The position numbers and the translations under genes were made by a program. Under the pieces are notes generated by a model. That model was not told the DNA's origin. It saw only the letters and a list, made by a program, of their open reading frames with translations, and ran no database searches. 38,497 nt of DNA from the NCBI GenBank assembly GCA_031271175.1, contig JAISWE010000066.1, positions 1 through 38,497 on the forward strand. The letters run 5' to 3'. Source of the DNA: Bacteroidales bacterium (GTDB lineage: Bacteria > Bacteroidota > Bacteroidia > Bacteroidales > UBA4181). Positions 1 through 8,963 of the stretch are shown here, one piece after another. Each line of letters begins with the position of its first letter. Position 1 is the stretch's first letter.

Positions 1-18
1 ATATTATTCAAAAAAATG

Positions 19-26
19 TATTTTTG
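19..26 (+). promoter_or_regulatory. Putative Bacteroidetes -7 promoter element TATTTTTG upstream of the Ter operon
   Basis: Matches the TAnnTTTG consensus about 97 nt upstream of the first TerD ORF; no -33 element confirmed. Confidence 0.4.
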
Positions 27-122
27 TTCTTTAGTAATAAAAAATTTTGTCGGCGCTTTTTCGCTGCAATTAATTATATATAAGTGATTTAAATGTAAAA
101 AATGTAATAAAGAGTAAAGAAT

Positions 123-689
123 ATGGCTATAAATTTAACAAAAGGACAGCGGATCGAAATCGGGCTGTCGAAAGTAGGAATCGGGCTGGGTTGGGATCCC
201 AATGAGGGAAGCGGCTTTGATTTTGATTTGGATGCTTCGGCTTTCATGTTAGGGGCAAACAGAGAAATCCCCGAACAGGAGTTTTTTGTGTTTTACGGAT
301 GTCAGAAATCCCCCGACGGTGCCGTAGAATCGTCCGGTGACGACACCACAGGCGGCAACAGCGACGGCGATGACGAAACGCTCACCGTCGATTTGACCAA
401 AGTAGATGCGCAGATACAGGAAATCATTTTCACCGTCACCATCCATGACTACGAAACGCGTAAACAAAACTTCGGACAGGTAAGAAACTCCTTCATCCGC
501 ATCTACAACGCGCAAACCGGAGAGGAAATAGCCAAATATGAACTGGACGAAGATTTCTCCGTTGAAACGGCGGTCGAATTTGGGCGGCTGTACAAAAAAG
601 GCACTGAGTGGAAATTCGAAGCCATGGGCGTCGGATACAAAGGCGGCCTGGAATATTTCTGTAACAAATATGCAAAAAGATTCATATAA
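123..689 (+). CDS. terD: TerD family stress protein
   Basis: ORF of 188 aa; MAINLTKGQR...GLGWDPN...FDLDASAFML...SSGDDTTGG..GDDE.. and NSFIRIYNAQTGEEIAKYEL.ED.S.ETA typical of TerD/TerE. Confidence 0.93.
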   Translation: MAINLTKGQRIEIGLSKVGIGLGWDPNEGSGFDFDLDASAFMLGANREIPEQEFFVFYGCQKSPDGAVESSGDDTTGGNSDGDDETLTVDLTKVDAQIQEIIFTVTIHDYETRKQNFGQVRNSFIRIYNAQTGEEIAKYELDEDFSVETAVEFGRLYKKGTEWKFEAMGVGYKGGLEYFCNKYAKRFI

Positions 690-691
690 TC

Positions 692-1348
692 ATGGCAATC
701 AACTTAAACAAAATCACCCTTGAAAAACAGGGCGACAGTCATAAAATTGACTTGACTAAAAAAGGCGACAACTTCTCCAAAGAAATCGTCATCAACCTGA
801 ACTGGTCGCAACAAAAACAAAGCGGCTGGTCTAAATTTTGGAGCGGCGACAAGTCCGTCGATTTGGACTTGGGATGTTTCTACGAACTCGCCGACGGCAA
901 AAAAACGGTCATCGACGGATTACAGTTTGCCCACGGGCAGGGCGGCGCCAAAGACAGGGAAACACGGCAAGGCAGATACACCGGAAAACCGTGGATATGG
1001 CACACGGGCGACGACCGCTCAGGCGCCGGAGACGGAGAAAATATTCTGGTCAATCCGCAGGGACTGGCCGAATTGAAGCGTATCGTGGTGTACTGTTTCA
1101 TTTACGAGGGAGCGGCAAAATGGGCGGAAACCAACGCCGTGGTGACCATTAAAGTACCCGACAATCCCGACATTGTAGTGGAAATGGGAAAACAGTACAG
1201 CGCCCAAAAATTCTGCGCCATTGCCGAAATCCTGTTCGGCTCGGACAATTCCATGACCGTCAGGAAATGCGTAACGTTCCACGACGGACATGGCGATTGC
1301 GACAAAGCCTACAATTGGGGCATGAAATGGCAGGCAGGTTCAAAATGA
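692..1348 (+). CDS. TerD-domain protein (divergent, TerA/TerD-like)
   Basis: ORF of 218 aa starting 2 nt after the previous stop; MAINLNKITLEK, DLDLGCFYELADGKK, HTGDDRSGAGDGEN motifs. Confidence 0.8.
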   Translation: MAINLNKITLEKQGDSHKIDLTKKGDNFSKEIVINLNWSQQKQSGWSKFWSGDKSVDLDLGCFYELADGKKTVIDGLQFAHGQGGAKDRETRQGRYTGKPWIWHTGDDRSGAGDGENILVNPQGLAELKRIVVYCFIYEGAAKWAETNAVVTIKVPDNPDIVVEMGKQYSAQKFCAIAEILFGSDNSMTVRKCVTFHDGHGDCDKAYNWGMKWQAGSK

Positions 1349-1387
1349 CTTTTAAAATAAAATTTCAAACAAAAAATTAATACGCTC

Positions 1388-1942
1388 ATGGCAATCAATC
1401 TGGCAAAAGGACAACGGGTAGAAGTTAAACTGCCTAAATTTATCGTCGGCCTGGGTTGGGATGCAAACGCATCAAACACGGGACAGGATTTCGATTTGGA
1501 CGCTTCGGCGTTTATCCTCGGCGAAAACAAAAAGCTCCTGACGGACGAATACTTTATTTTCTATAACAATCTGACATCGCCCGACGGCGCAGTGGAGCAT
1601 ACCGGCGACAACCTCACCGGCGAAGGCGAAGGCGACGACGAAAGCATCAAAGTCGATCTGTTCAAAATCAACCCCCAAGTGGCGGAAATCTGCATCGTGG
1701 TGACCATCCACAAGGCGGCAGAACGACACCAAAATTTCGGTCAGGTGCACAATTCCTTCATCCGCATCTACAACCCCGACAACGGCGAAGAACTCCTAAA
1801 ATACGAGCTGGAAGAAGACTTTTCCGTCGAAACAGCCGTAGAATTTGGACGAATATACAAACGCAACGGCGAATGGAAGTTCGAAGCCGTCGGCGTGGGA
1901 CAGAAAGGCGGACTGGAAGATTATCTGAATAAATATAATTAA
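1388..1942 (+). CDS. terD: TerD family stress protein (paralogue of the 123..689 gene)
   Basis: ORF of 184 aa; MAINLAKGQRVEV, FDLDASAFILGENKK, HTGDNLTGEGEGDDE, NSFIRIYNPDNGEELLKYELEEDFSVETAVEFGR. Confidence 0.93.
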   Translation: MAINLAKGQRVEVKLPKFIVGLGWDANASNTGQDFDLDASAFILGENKKLLTDEYFIFYNNLTSPDGAVEHTGDNLTGEGEGDDESIKVDLFKINPQVAEICIVVTIHKAAERHQNFGQVHNSFIRIYNPDNGEELLKYELEEDFSVETAVEFGRIYKRNGEWKFEAVGVGQKGGLEDYLNKYN

Positions 1943-1962
1943 TTCAATTAAAAAACAGAAAT

Positions 1963-2649
1963 ATGGCAATCAAATTGGAAAAAGGTCAGAGAATTAATCT
2001 CGAAAAAAGCGACGGGAAGAAATTGACCGAATTTTGTGTAGGCGTGAATTGGGGAGCGATCGAATATCAGGTTGAAAAATCGGGGTTTCTCGGTTTCGGC
2101 AAAAAACTGGAAACCGTCAGCAGCGACGTGGATCTGGATTTGAGTTGCGTGATGTTCGACACAAACAAACAGTTGTGCGACCACTTGTATTCACCTTTGT
2201 ACAAACCGGAAATTCTGGCAAAATTCGGCTTGCCGACAGGCAAGTTGGTGTCCGCAAACAACGCACTGAAACATTCCGGCGACGATCGGGAAGGCGACAA
2301 GGGCGGCGATGACGGACTGGACAACGAAATCATATCCGTCAACCTTCCGGCGCTGAATGCAAATGTAGAACAAATCTTCTTCTTCCTCAACAATGTGGGC
2401 AAAGAAGACTTTTCCCAGATTCCCTACGCCAAAATCCGCATGTACGAAGGCACGCCCACCAAGGTAGTGAACGTATATGCCGAATACAACGTAGTGGCGG
2501 AATCCCAGTACAAAGGCAAAAAAGCGCTGATCATGGGCAAACTCTACAAAAAAGACGGCGAATGGAAGTTCAACGCCATCGGCGACGCCTACGAAGATCA
2601 GTTTCTGGGGCAAACCATCCAGCGAATAGTACAGTCATACGTAAAATAA
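1963..2649 (+). CDS. TerD-domain protein (TerX/TerZ-like divergent member)
   Basis: ORF of 228 aa; MAIKLEKGQRINL, VGVNWG, DVDLDLSCVMFD, HSGDDREGDKGGDDGLDNE. Confidence 0.85.
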   Translation: MAIKLEKGQRINLEKSDGKKLTEFCVGVNWGAIEYQVEKSGFLGFGKKLETVSSDVDLDLSCVMFDTNKQLCDHLYSPLYKPEILAKFGLPTGKLVSANNALKHSGDDREGDKGGDDGLDNEIISVNLPALNANVEQIFFFLNNVGKEDFSQIPYAKIRMYEGTPTKVVNVYAEYNVVAESQYKGKKALIMGKLYKKDGEWKFNAIGDAYEDQFLGQTIQRIVQSYVK

Positions 2650-2662
2650 TTAAGATAAAAAA

Positions 2663-3301
2663 ATGAGACGATTACCCGTATATTTAGTATTGGACACCTC
2701 CGGCTCCATGACCGGAGAGCCGATCGAAGCCGTTAAAAACGGCGTGCAGGTGCTGATTTCAACCCTGCGGACAGATCCCTACGCCCTCGAAACCGCCTAC
2801 CTGAGCGTGATCACGTTCGACAGTTCGGCGAAGCAGGTGGTGCCGCTGACCGAATTGTCCATGTTCCAGATGCCCGATATTCACGCCTCAGGAGCAACCG
2901 CTTTGGGCGACGCCCTGTCGTTGCTTGCCAGCAGGATAGACAGCGAAGTGACCAAGACAACCGCCGAAGTGAAAGGCGACTGGAAGCCGCTGGTATTCCT
3001 GATGACCGATGGAGGCCCCACCGACAACTGGAAAAACGGATTGGCCGAATTTCAGAAAAGAAAAGCCGGTATTGTGGTTGCCTGCGCCGCCGGACATGGC
3101 GCCGATACCAACGTACTGAAGCAAATCACGGAGATTGTGGTACAGCTGGATACGGCAGACAGCGCCACCATCAAAGCCTTCTTCAAGTGGGTTTCGGCAT
3201 CGGTGAGCACCGGCAGCCAAAAGGTAGAAGCCAGCGGAATCGAGGTCGGCGGGTTGAACGAGCTGCCGCCTCCGCCGCCCGAAGTGAACATCGTGGTGTA
3301 A
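2663..3301 (+). CDS. terY: VWA domain protein, TerY-like
   Basis: MRRLPVYLVLDTSGSMTGEP: MIDAS DxSGS motif at the N-terminus, later LMTDGGPTD. Confidence 0.9.
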   Translation: MRRLPVYLVLDTSGSMTGEPIEAVKNGVQVLISTLRTDPYALETAYLSVITFDSSAKQVVPLTELSMFQMPDIHASGATALGDALSLLASRIDSEVTKTTAEVKGDWKPLVFLMTDGGPTDNWKNGLAEFQKRKAGIVVACAAGHGADTNVLKQITEIVVQLDTADSATIKAFFKWVSASVSTGSQKVEASGIEVGGLNELPPPPPEVNIVV

Positions 3302-3304
3302 GAC

Positions 3305-3940
3305 ATGAGAAGGTTACCCGTATATCTCCTCCTTGACACCTCCGGCTCCATGCGGGGCGAACCGATAGAGTCGGTAAAAGTCGGGCTGGAAACCATGATT
3401 GCCAGCCTCCGGCAAGACCCCTTCGCACTGGAATCGGTATGGATCAGCATCATCACCTTCGACAGGGAAGTGAAGCAGATCATGCCGCTCACCGAATTGG
3501 AAAACATGCAACTGCCCGAAATACAAACGCCGGAATCGGGCCCTACCCATTTGGGCGCCGCCCTCGAAATGCTTTGCCAAAAAGTGGACGCGGAAGTCAA
3601 GCTAAGCACGCCGGAACAAAAAGGCGACTGGATGCCCCTGCTGTTCATCATGACGGACGGCAAACCCTCCGACTTGCAAAAGTACAACGAGGTAATCCCC
3701 GAAGTAAAAAAACGGCACTTTGCAAGCATCATCGCCTGTGCCGCAGGAACAAAGTCCGACCCCAAACCGCTGGGACTGATCACACAGCAGGTTTATTCGC
3801 TGGACACGACGGACAGCGCCACCTTCCGGCAGTTCTTCAAATGGGTGTCGGCTTCGGTAAGCGTCGGCAACCGAAGCATCGGCGCCGCAGACGAACTGCT
3901 GCTGCCGCCCCCGCCGCCCGAAGTACACACCGTAATTTAA
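3305..3940 (+). CDS. terY: VWA domain protein, TerY-like (second paralogue)
   Basis: MRRLPVYLLLDTSGSMRGEP; MTDGKPSD; strong similarity to the preceding ORF. Confidence 0.9.
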   Translation: MRRLPVYLLLDTSGSMRGEPIESVKVGLETMIASLRQDPFALESVWISIITFDREVKQIMPLTELENMQLPEIQTPESGPTHLGAALEMLCQKVDAEVKLSTPEQKGDWMPLLFIMTDGKPSDLQKYNEVIPEVKKRHFASIIACAAGTKSDPKPLGLITQQVYSLDTTDSATFRQFFKWVSASVSVGNRSIGAADELLLPPPPPEVHTVI

Positions 3941-3961
3941 GCATCCATAATTTGAAAATCC

Positions 3962-4591
3962 ATGAATTGTAAAATTATTGGATACGATTTCAAGAGCTTG
4001 GAGGTTCAACTGCAACCGTCGGAGCGGTTTTTTTGCGAACGGGGCGCACTTATTTACCACGAAGGCGACATCGAAAAAAAACTGAAAGTAATCGACAAGG
4101 GTATCACCGGCATCTTGAAACGTACGCTCTCCGGCGAAAGCATGTTTCTTGTCGAATTGCTCAATACGTCCTCTTCCGTCAGGAAGTTGATGGTGGCAGG
4201 GAAAATGGGCTTGTTGCCCATCGACATGAAATTGTTCCCCAACGGCATCATCTGCCGGAAAGGTTTTTACGTCGCATCCACCCAAGAGGCGGACATCGAT
4301 TTTTCGCTGAACATGTCCTCGTTCGTCAGCGGAACAGGCCTGGTCATGCAGAAAATATCCGGCGGAGGCACCGTTTTCCTCGACTCCGTCGGCAGCGCGA
4401 TCTGCTTAGATGTCGGTTATGGCGACACGATCTTTGTGGACGAAAAAAGTTTTCTGTGCATGGACGGCAACGCACAGCATCAGCTATCGTCGAGCTTTTC
4501 GGGCAAGGGGTTTCTGGGCGGCGAAGGGCTGAGCATGTTTCAAATCAAAGGCATTGCCAAAGTCTATGTCAATTCGGTAAATGTCAGATAA
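3962..4591 (+). CDS. AIM24/TIGR00266-like protein
   Basis: ORF of 209 aa; FFCERGALIYHEGDI, beta-rich GTGLVMQKISGGGTVFLDSVG..; last intact member of the Ter operon. Confidence 0.65.
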   Translation: MNCKIIGYDFKSLEVQLQPSERFFCERGALIYHEGDIEKKLKVIDKGITGILKRTLSGESMFLVELLNTSSSVRKLMVAGKMGLLPIDMKLFPNGIICRKGFYVASTQEADIDFSLNMSSFVSGTGLVMQKISGGGTVFLDSVGSAICLDVGYGDTIFVDEKSFLCMDGNAQHQLSSSFSGKGFLGGEGLSMFQIKGIAKVYVNSVNVR

Positions 4592-4700
4592 GAAATGGAC
4601 AGTATGGTAAAAAAAGCGCATCAATACTGCGAGGACAAGCTACATCCCTGATTCTACGGATGAATATCGAAGAAATGATGACGATTTAAAATAAATGAAT

Positions 4701-4736
4701 ATGCGACGATTACCGATTCCGGAAAAACGTACCTGA
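4701..4736 (+). pseudogene. Possible vestigial TerY-like 5' end (MRRLPIPEKRT*)
   Basis: atgcgacgattaccgatt resembles the 5' ends of both TerY-like genes (atgagacgattacccgta / atgagaaggttacccgta), then hits a stop after 11 codons. Confidence 0.35.
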
Positions 4737-5487
4737 CATCTGCGCCCGCTGTGCCTTCACTGCTTTGTGCAACAAGACGAAACGGCAGCCAGCATTTCTA
4801 CCGCGAGATACAAAATAAATTTCCCGTTGTAACTTCTTGCCGTTGATTTTTTCAAAACCGATCTATGGCAAGCTGCAATTTAAATCGGAAAACATTCGGT
4901 AAGAAGGTCATTCCTTCTCCGGCGGACAATAGCAGCCGCCCGTTGCTTTCATGGAAGGGCGCGGAAAGTCTGCACATATCCCTACCGCCACTCGCTCCAG
5001 CCCACAAAAATTCCGCCTTCCCGTCTGGAAATGTCAGAAATCCTGCTAACACACCTTACATACCATATTATATGGTACACGCGCGAAATACATGAAGATT
5101 TCAGGAATTTATATCTGTGCCGCCACCTTTTTTAGTTGGGCTTGAGTCAATCCAAAGCAGAGAAGGCGGAATAAGGATGGACGCCTGCATACGTGTGCGG
5201 CGGCGGCTACGCTTTGTGCGACTTCGGCGGCTTTGTGGTTTTATTTTTTAACCATTAGGAAAAATACCGTATTTGTGGTATTTACATCCCATTTTATCCT
5301 TGTATTTTTGCAGCGTTATTTCAACAAACCATAATGTATATGGATGCAGGATATGGATTTCTTTTGAAAGTGGTCGCTACCGCTGCCGAAAGAACGTTAA
5401 TTTTTCGCCTAAACATACATTAACTTGGTAGATGTAACAGATTAGATAGATAAAATAGATTTAATGCAATCATATCATAATTAAGAC

Positions 5488-8400
5488 GTGGAACACGACG
5501 CAATCAACAAATGGAAGCATCCGGTTGCCGGACTGAAAGGCATTTTCATCACTGTGTCACTGACCGTTATCGTATCGGTGGGTTTGCGGGCCAACATCAG
5601 CGATCGGACGTCATCGTTGCGGCAAGGCGTCACGGTGAGCGGCGTCGTTACGGATGCGGCAGGAGAACCGTTGCCGGGCGTAAACGTAGTATCGGAAGGC
5701 AGCACGCGCGGCGCGATAACCGACGGCAAGGGAAAATATACGATTACGGTTCCCGACCGTGACGCGGTGCTGGCGTTTTCGTTTGTGGGATATGTCACGC
5801 AGGAGGTGATCGTGGGCGACCAAACGACCATTAACATTTCGCTTCCGGAGGACGCCCGCCAACTGGAAGAGGTGGTAGTGGTCGGCTACGGGACGCAAAA
5901 AAGAAAGGAGCTTACCGGCGCTGTGGCGTCCGTGCCCAAAGCCGTGCTGGAGCATCCCGCCGTATCGCTGGACAGGATGTTGGGCGGCGCTGTGGCGGGC
6001 GTTCATGTTACGCAGGTGTCGGGGCAGCCGGGCGCGGGGGCTTCCGTCCGTATCCGCGGCGGCAATTCCGTCACTGCCGCCAATGACCCCTTATATGTAA
6101 TCGACGGTTTTATCTTTTACAACGACCCGTCGTCGCTCAAAGCGGGACTGGGCGGTATCGAAAGTAGCCTTAACCCGCTGGCAGCCATCAATCCGGCGGA
6201 TATCGAATCCGTAGAAGTGTTGAAAGACGTTTCGGCCACCGCCATTTACGGTTCTCGCGGAGCCAACGGCGTGATCATCGTCACCACAAAAAAGGGGACG
6301 CGCGGCGCAGTCAACGTCAATTACCGCTACACTACCGGATGGAGCAGGACAGCCAAGCGGCTCGACCTGATGAACGCCACCCAGTGGGCGCGCATGGAAA
6401 AAGATTTTTTCTTCAATAAAGGCCGGTACACCGACGAGCAAATCGAACAACTGGGCGAAGGCTTCGACTGGCAGGGAGCGGTGCTGCAAACAGGCGTTTC
6501 GCAAACCCACGAACTGTCGGTCAGCGGCGGCAACGAAAAAGCGAGCTACCTGCTCTCCGGTAACTATATCGACCAGAACGGCATCATTCTCAATTCCGGC
6601 TTTCAACGTTTCAATGCACGCCTGAATACGGAAGTGAACATCACCGAACGCCTTACCGCAGGCGTCACCGCCACTGCCGGAAAATCCGAGCAAAACAGCC
6701 TCACCACCTTTGAAGAAGTAAATTACAATTCGTCGCCCTACTCGGCAGGCATCACCAATTCCCTGACCTACGCGCTGTATATACCGCCGGTGGTGCCGAT
6801 TTATGCCGATGGCGACTACAACTACGATAATCCCTTCGAATATTCCTATCTGAGGGCGGGAGGCATAACGGCGAATCCCGTTTCCGACCTGAAAAACAGC
6901 ACGGGGCAGACCATCCACACTACCCTGCTGGGCAACGCCTTTGCCCGCTACCAAATTATCGACGGCCTGACGGCGAAAGTCGGCGCCGGAGCGCATATCA
7001 GTCATGCCGTGCAAAATTTCTTCGCCCCGTCCTACACCGCCATAGGACTGGAAAAAGAAGGAATAGGCGGGATAGGCAACAAGCGGCAGCAAGTGTTGCA
7101 GACGGAATACACGCTGGCCTACGCCAAACGGTTCGGCAAAACCCATTTCATCGACCTGCTGGCAGGCTATACTCTTCAGGACACCAAAACCAACTACGAC
7201 ATCCATATCACTTCCATGTTTACCAACGAGACGCTGGGCGTGAACAATCTGGCGGACGGTTCTCAGCCCTACAAACCCATATCGGGCGCTGCCGAATCCA
7301 AACTCTATTCGCTGCTGGGAAGGCTCAACTATACCTTGCTGGAACGCTACAACTTCACCGTCACCATCCGCGGCGACAAATCGACACGCTTTGCCAAAAA
7401 CCATCGCTGGGGATACTTTCCGTCGGTGGGAGTAGCGTGGAACGTCAACGAGGAAACCTTCCTGAGGGACGTCCGGGCGCTGAACCACCTGAAACTGCGC
7501 CTCACCTGCGGCACGGTAGGCAACCAGGAAATAGGCGACTACGAATATGCGCAAACCTTTACGGCGGCAGGCAATTACAACGGAGGAACGACCTACAGAC
7601 CGAAAAATCTCGGCAACGAGAAACTGAAATGGGAAACCACCCTATCATATAACGCCGGCGTGGACGCGGGGCTGTTCGACGATCGCCTGTCCTTTACGGC
7701 CGACGCCTATTACAAGAAAACCTCCGACCTGCTGCTGGAAATACCTGTTGATCCTTCGCTGGGCATAAGCACGCAGTTGTATAACGTGGGCAACGTCACC
7801 AACCGCGGCATAGAATTGACGCTTAACCTGACGCCGATAGAAAACAAGCGCCTGCGGTGGACGGTTTCCGCCAACATCGCCCGCAATATCAACAAAATTA
7901 CCGACATGGGCGAAACAGCGATTGGCAAAAGAGAATATATCATACTGGGGCGCAACGAGGAAGAAATCCTGCAAACAGGCGAATCGCTCGGCTCGTTCTA
8001 CGGTCTTGTCTTTAACGGTATTGTCCGGAAAGACGAAGATCTGTCTGCCCTTCCGAAGACGCCGTACGGTACGGCTCTCCCGGGCGACCTCAAAATGGCG
8101 GACATCAGCAGTTCCGACGGAACGCCAGACAACTGGGTCAACCATTACGACCGTACGGTACTGGGCAGCGTACAGCCTGATTATACCTACGGTGCAACAA
8201 CGACACTCCATTACCGCGGCTTCGATCTTTTCGCCGCCCTGAAAGGGTCGCACGGCAACAAGGTGTACAACCACCTGCGGCGCTATCTGGAAAGCCCCGG
8301 CGACAGCTACAATGTCTCGGCGGCGCTGCTCGACAGTTGGACGGAAGAACGTCCTTCCGACGTCCTGCCCGGGTTAAGCAACATGGCAAACGACCGTTAT

Positions 8401-8658
8401 TACGGTTATGTGGACAGCCGCTATATTGAGGACGCCTCCTTCCTGCGGCTCAAAAACCTGACGCTGGGCTACACCGTGAATACCGGCGTATTGCCGAGGC
8501 TGAACGCACCGGTGAAAATCAGGATATTCGCCTCCGCCGACAACCTTTTCACCGTCACGCCCTATAAAGGCTACGACCCGGAGGTGGCGCGCGGCATCGA
8601 CCTGGGCAATTACCCCACGGCACGAACTTTTTCCATAGGCGCCAAACTCACTTTCTAA
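5488..8658 (+). CDS. SusC/RagA family TonB-linked outer membrane protein
   Basis: 1056 aa, GTG start; carboxypeptidase-regulatory-like domain (VSGVVTDAAGEPLPGVNV), plug (VIDGFIFYNDPSSL, VEVLKDVSATAIYGSRGANGVIIVTTKKG), terminal beta-barrel ending in F. Confidence 0.96.
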   Translation: MEHDAINKWKHPVAGLKGIFITVSLTVIVSVGLRANISDRTSSLRQGVTVSGVVTDAAGEPLPGVNVVSEGSTRGAITDGKGKYTITVPDRDAVLAFSFVGYVTQEVIVGDQTTINISLPEDARQLEEVVVVGYGTQKRKELTGAVASVPKAVLEHPAVSLDRMLGGAVAGVHVTQVSGQPGAGASVRIRGGNSVTAANDPLYVIDGFIFYNDPSSLKAGLGGIESSLNPLAAINPADIESVEVLKDVSATAIYGSRGANGVIIVTTKKGTRGAVNVNYRYTTGWSRTAKRLDLMNATQWARMEKDFFFNKGRYTDEQIEQLGEGFDWQGAVLQTGVSQTHELSVSGGNEKASYLLSGNYIDQNGIILNSGFQRFNARLNTEVNITERLTAGVTATAGKSEQNSLTTFEEVNYNSSPYSAGITNSLTYALYIPPVVPIYADGDYNYDNPFEYSYLRAGGITANPVSDLKNSTGQTIHTTLLGNAFARYQIIDGLTAKVGAGAHISHAVQNFFAPSYTAIGLEKEGIGGIGNKRQQVLQTEYTLAYAKRFGKTHFIDLLAGYTLQDTKTNYDIHITSMFTNETLGVNNLADGSQPYKPISGAAESKLYSLLGRLNYTLLERYNFTVTIRGDKSTRFAKNHRWGYFPSVGVAWNVNEETFLRDVRALNHLKLRLTCGTVGNQEIGDYEYAQTFTAAGNYNGGTTYRPKNLGNEKLKWETTLSYNAGVDAGLFDDRLSFTADAYYKKTSDLLLEIPVDPSLGISTQLYNVGNVTNRGIELTLNLTPIENKRLRWTVSANIARNINKITDMGETAIGKREYIILGRNEEEILQTGESLGSFYGLVFNGIVRKDEDLSALPKTPYGTALPGDLKMADISSSDGTPDNWVNHYDRTVLGSVQPDYTYGATTTLHYRGFDLFAALKGSHGNKVYNHLRRYLESPGDSYNVSAALLDSWTEERPSDVLPGLSNMANDRYYGYVDSRYIEDASFLRLKNLTLGYTVNTGVLPRLNAPVKIRIFASADNLFTVTPYKGYDPEVARGIDLGNYPTARTFSIGAKLTF

Positions 8659-8810
8659 TGAACAGTTCAATCATGAAAAACCCAACCTCAGTAGATATGA
8701 TCCCCTACGCCATCCGGTACTCAATGGCGCGATGTCCGGGCGACAGCCGCCAAACCGACATGGGGCTTTGGGCAGTGTTCAAACCTCCATAAGCGGTGCG
8801 CAACCTTTTT

Positions 8811-8857
8811 GCGGAAACCGTGCATGTAACGTTTCCGCCCGTTTGTAATTTTTTTTT
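8811..8857 (+). terminator. Hairpin (8-bp stem GCGGAAAC/GTTTCCGC) followed, after a gap, by a T tract between susC and susD
   Basis: GCGGAAAC 8811-8818, GTTTCCGC 8831-8838, nine Ts about 10 nt further on; non-canonical spacing. Confidence 0.35.
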
Positions 8858-8963
8858 AACACGTGACGTTCTTTTTCCCCCGCCATCGCGGATGAACGGC
8901 ACAAAACATTAAATAATAAATAGTAAGTAAATAAATAGTAATAATCACATAAATTTTAATAAT

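Noticed and set aside
3602-4689. ORFs 3602..4285 (-) and 4033..4689 (+)
   Set aside because: Overlap the TerY-like and AIM24-like genes in other frames; compositional artefacts.
6091-7554. 487-aa minus-strand ORF opposite susC
   Set aside because: Shadow ORF of the SusC coding sequence; no recognisable motifs.
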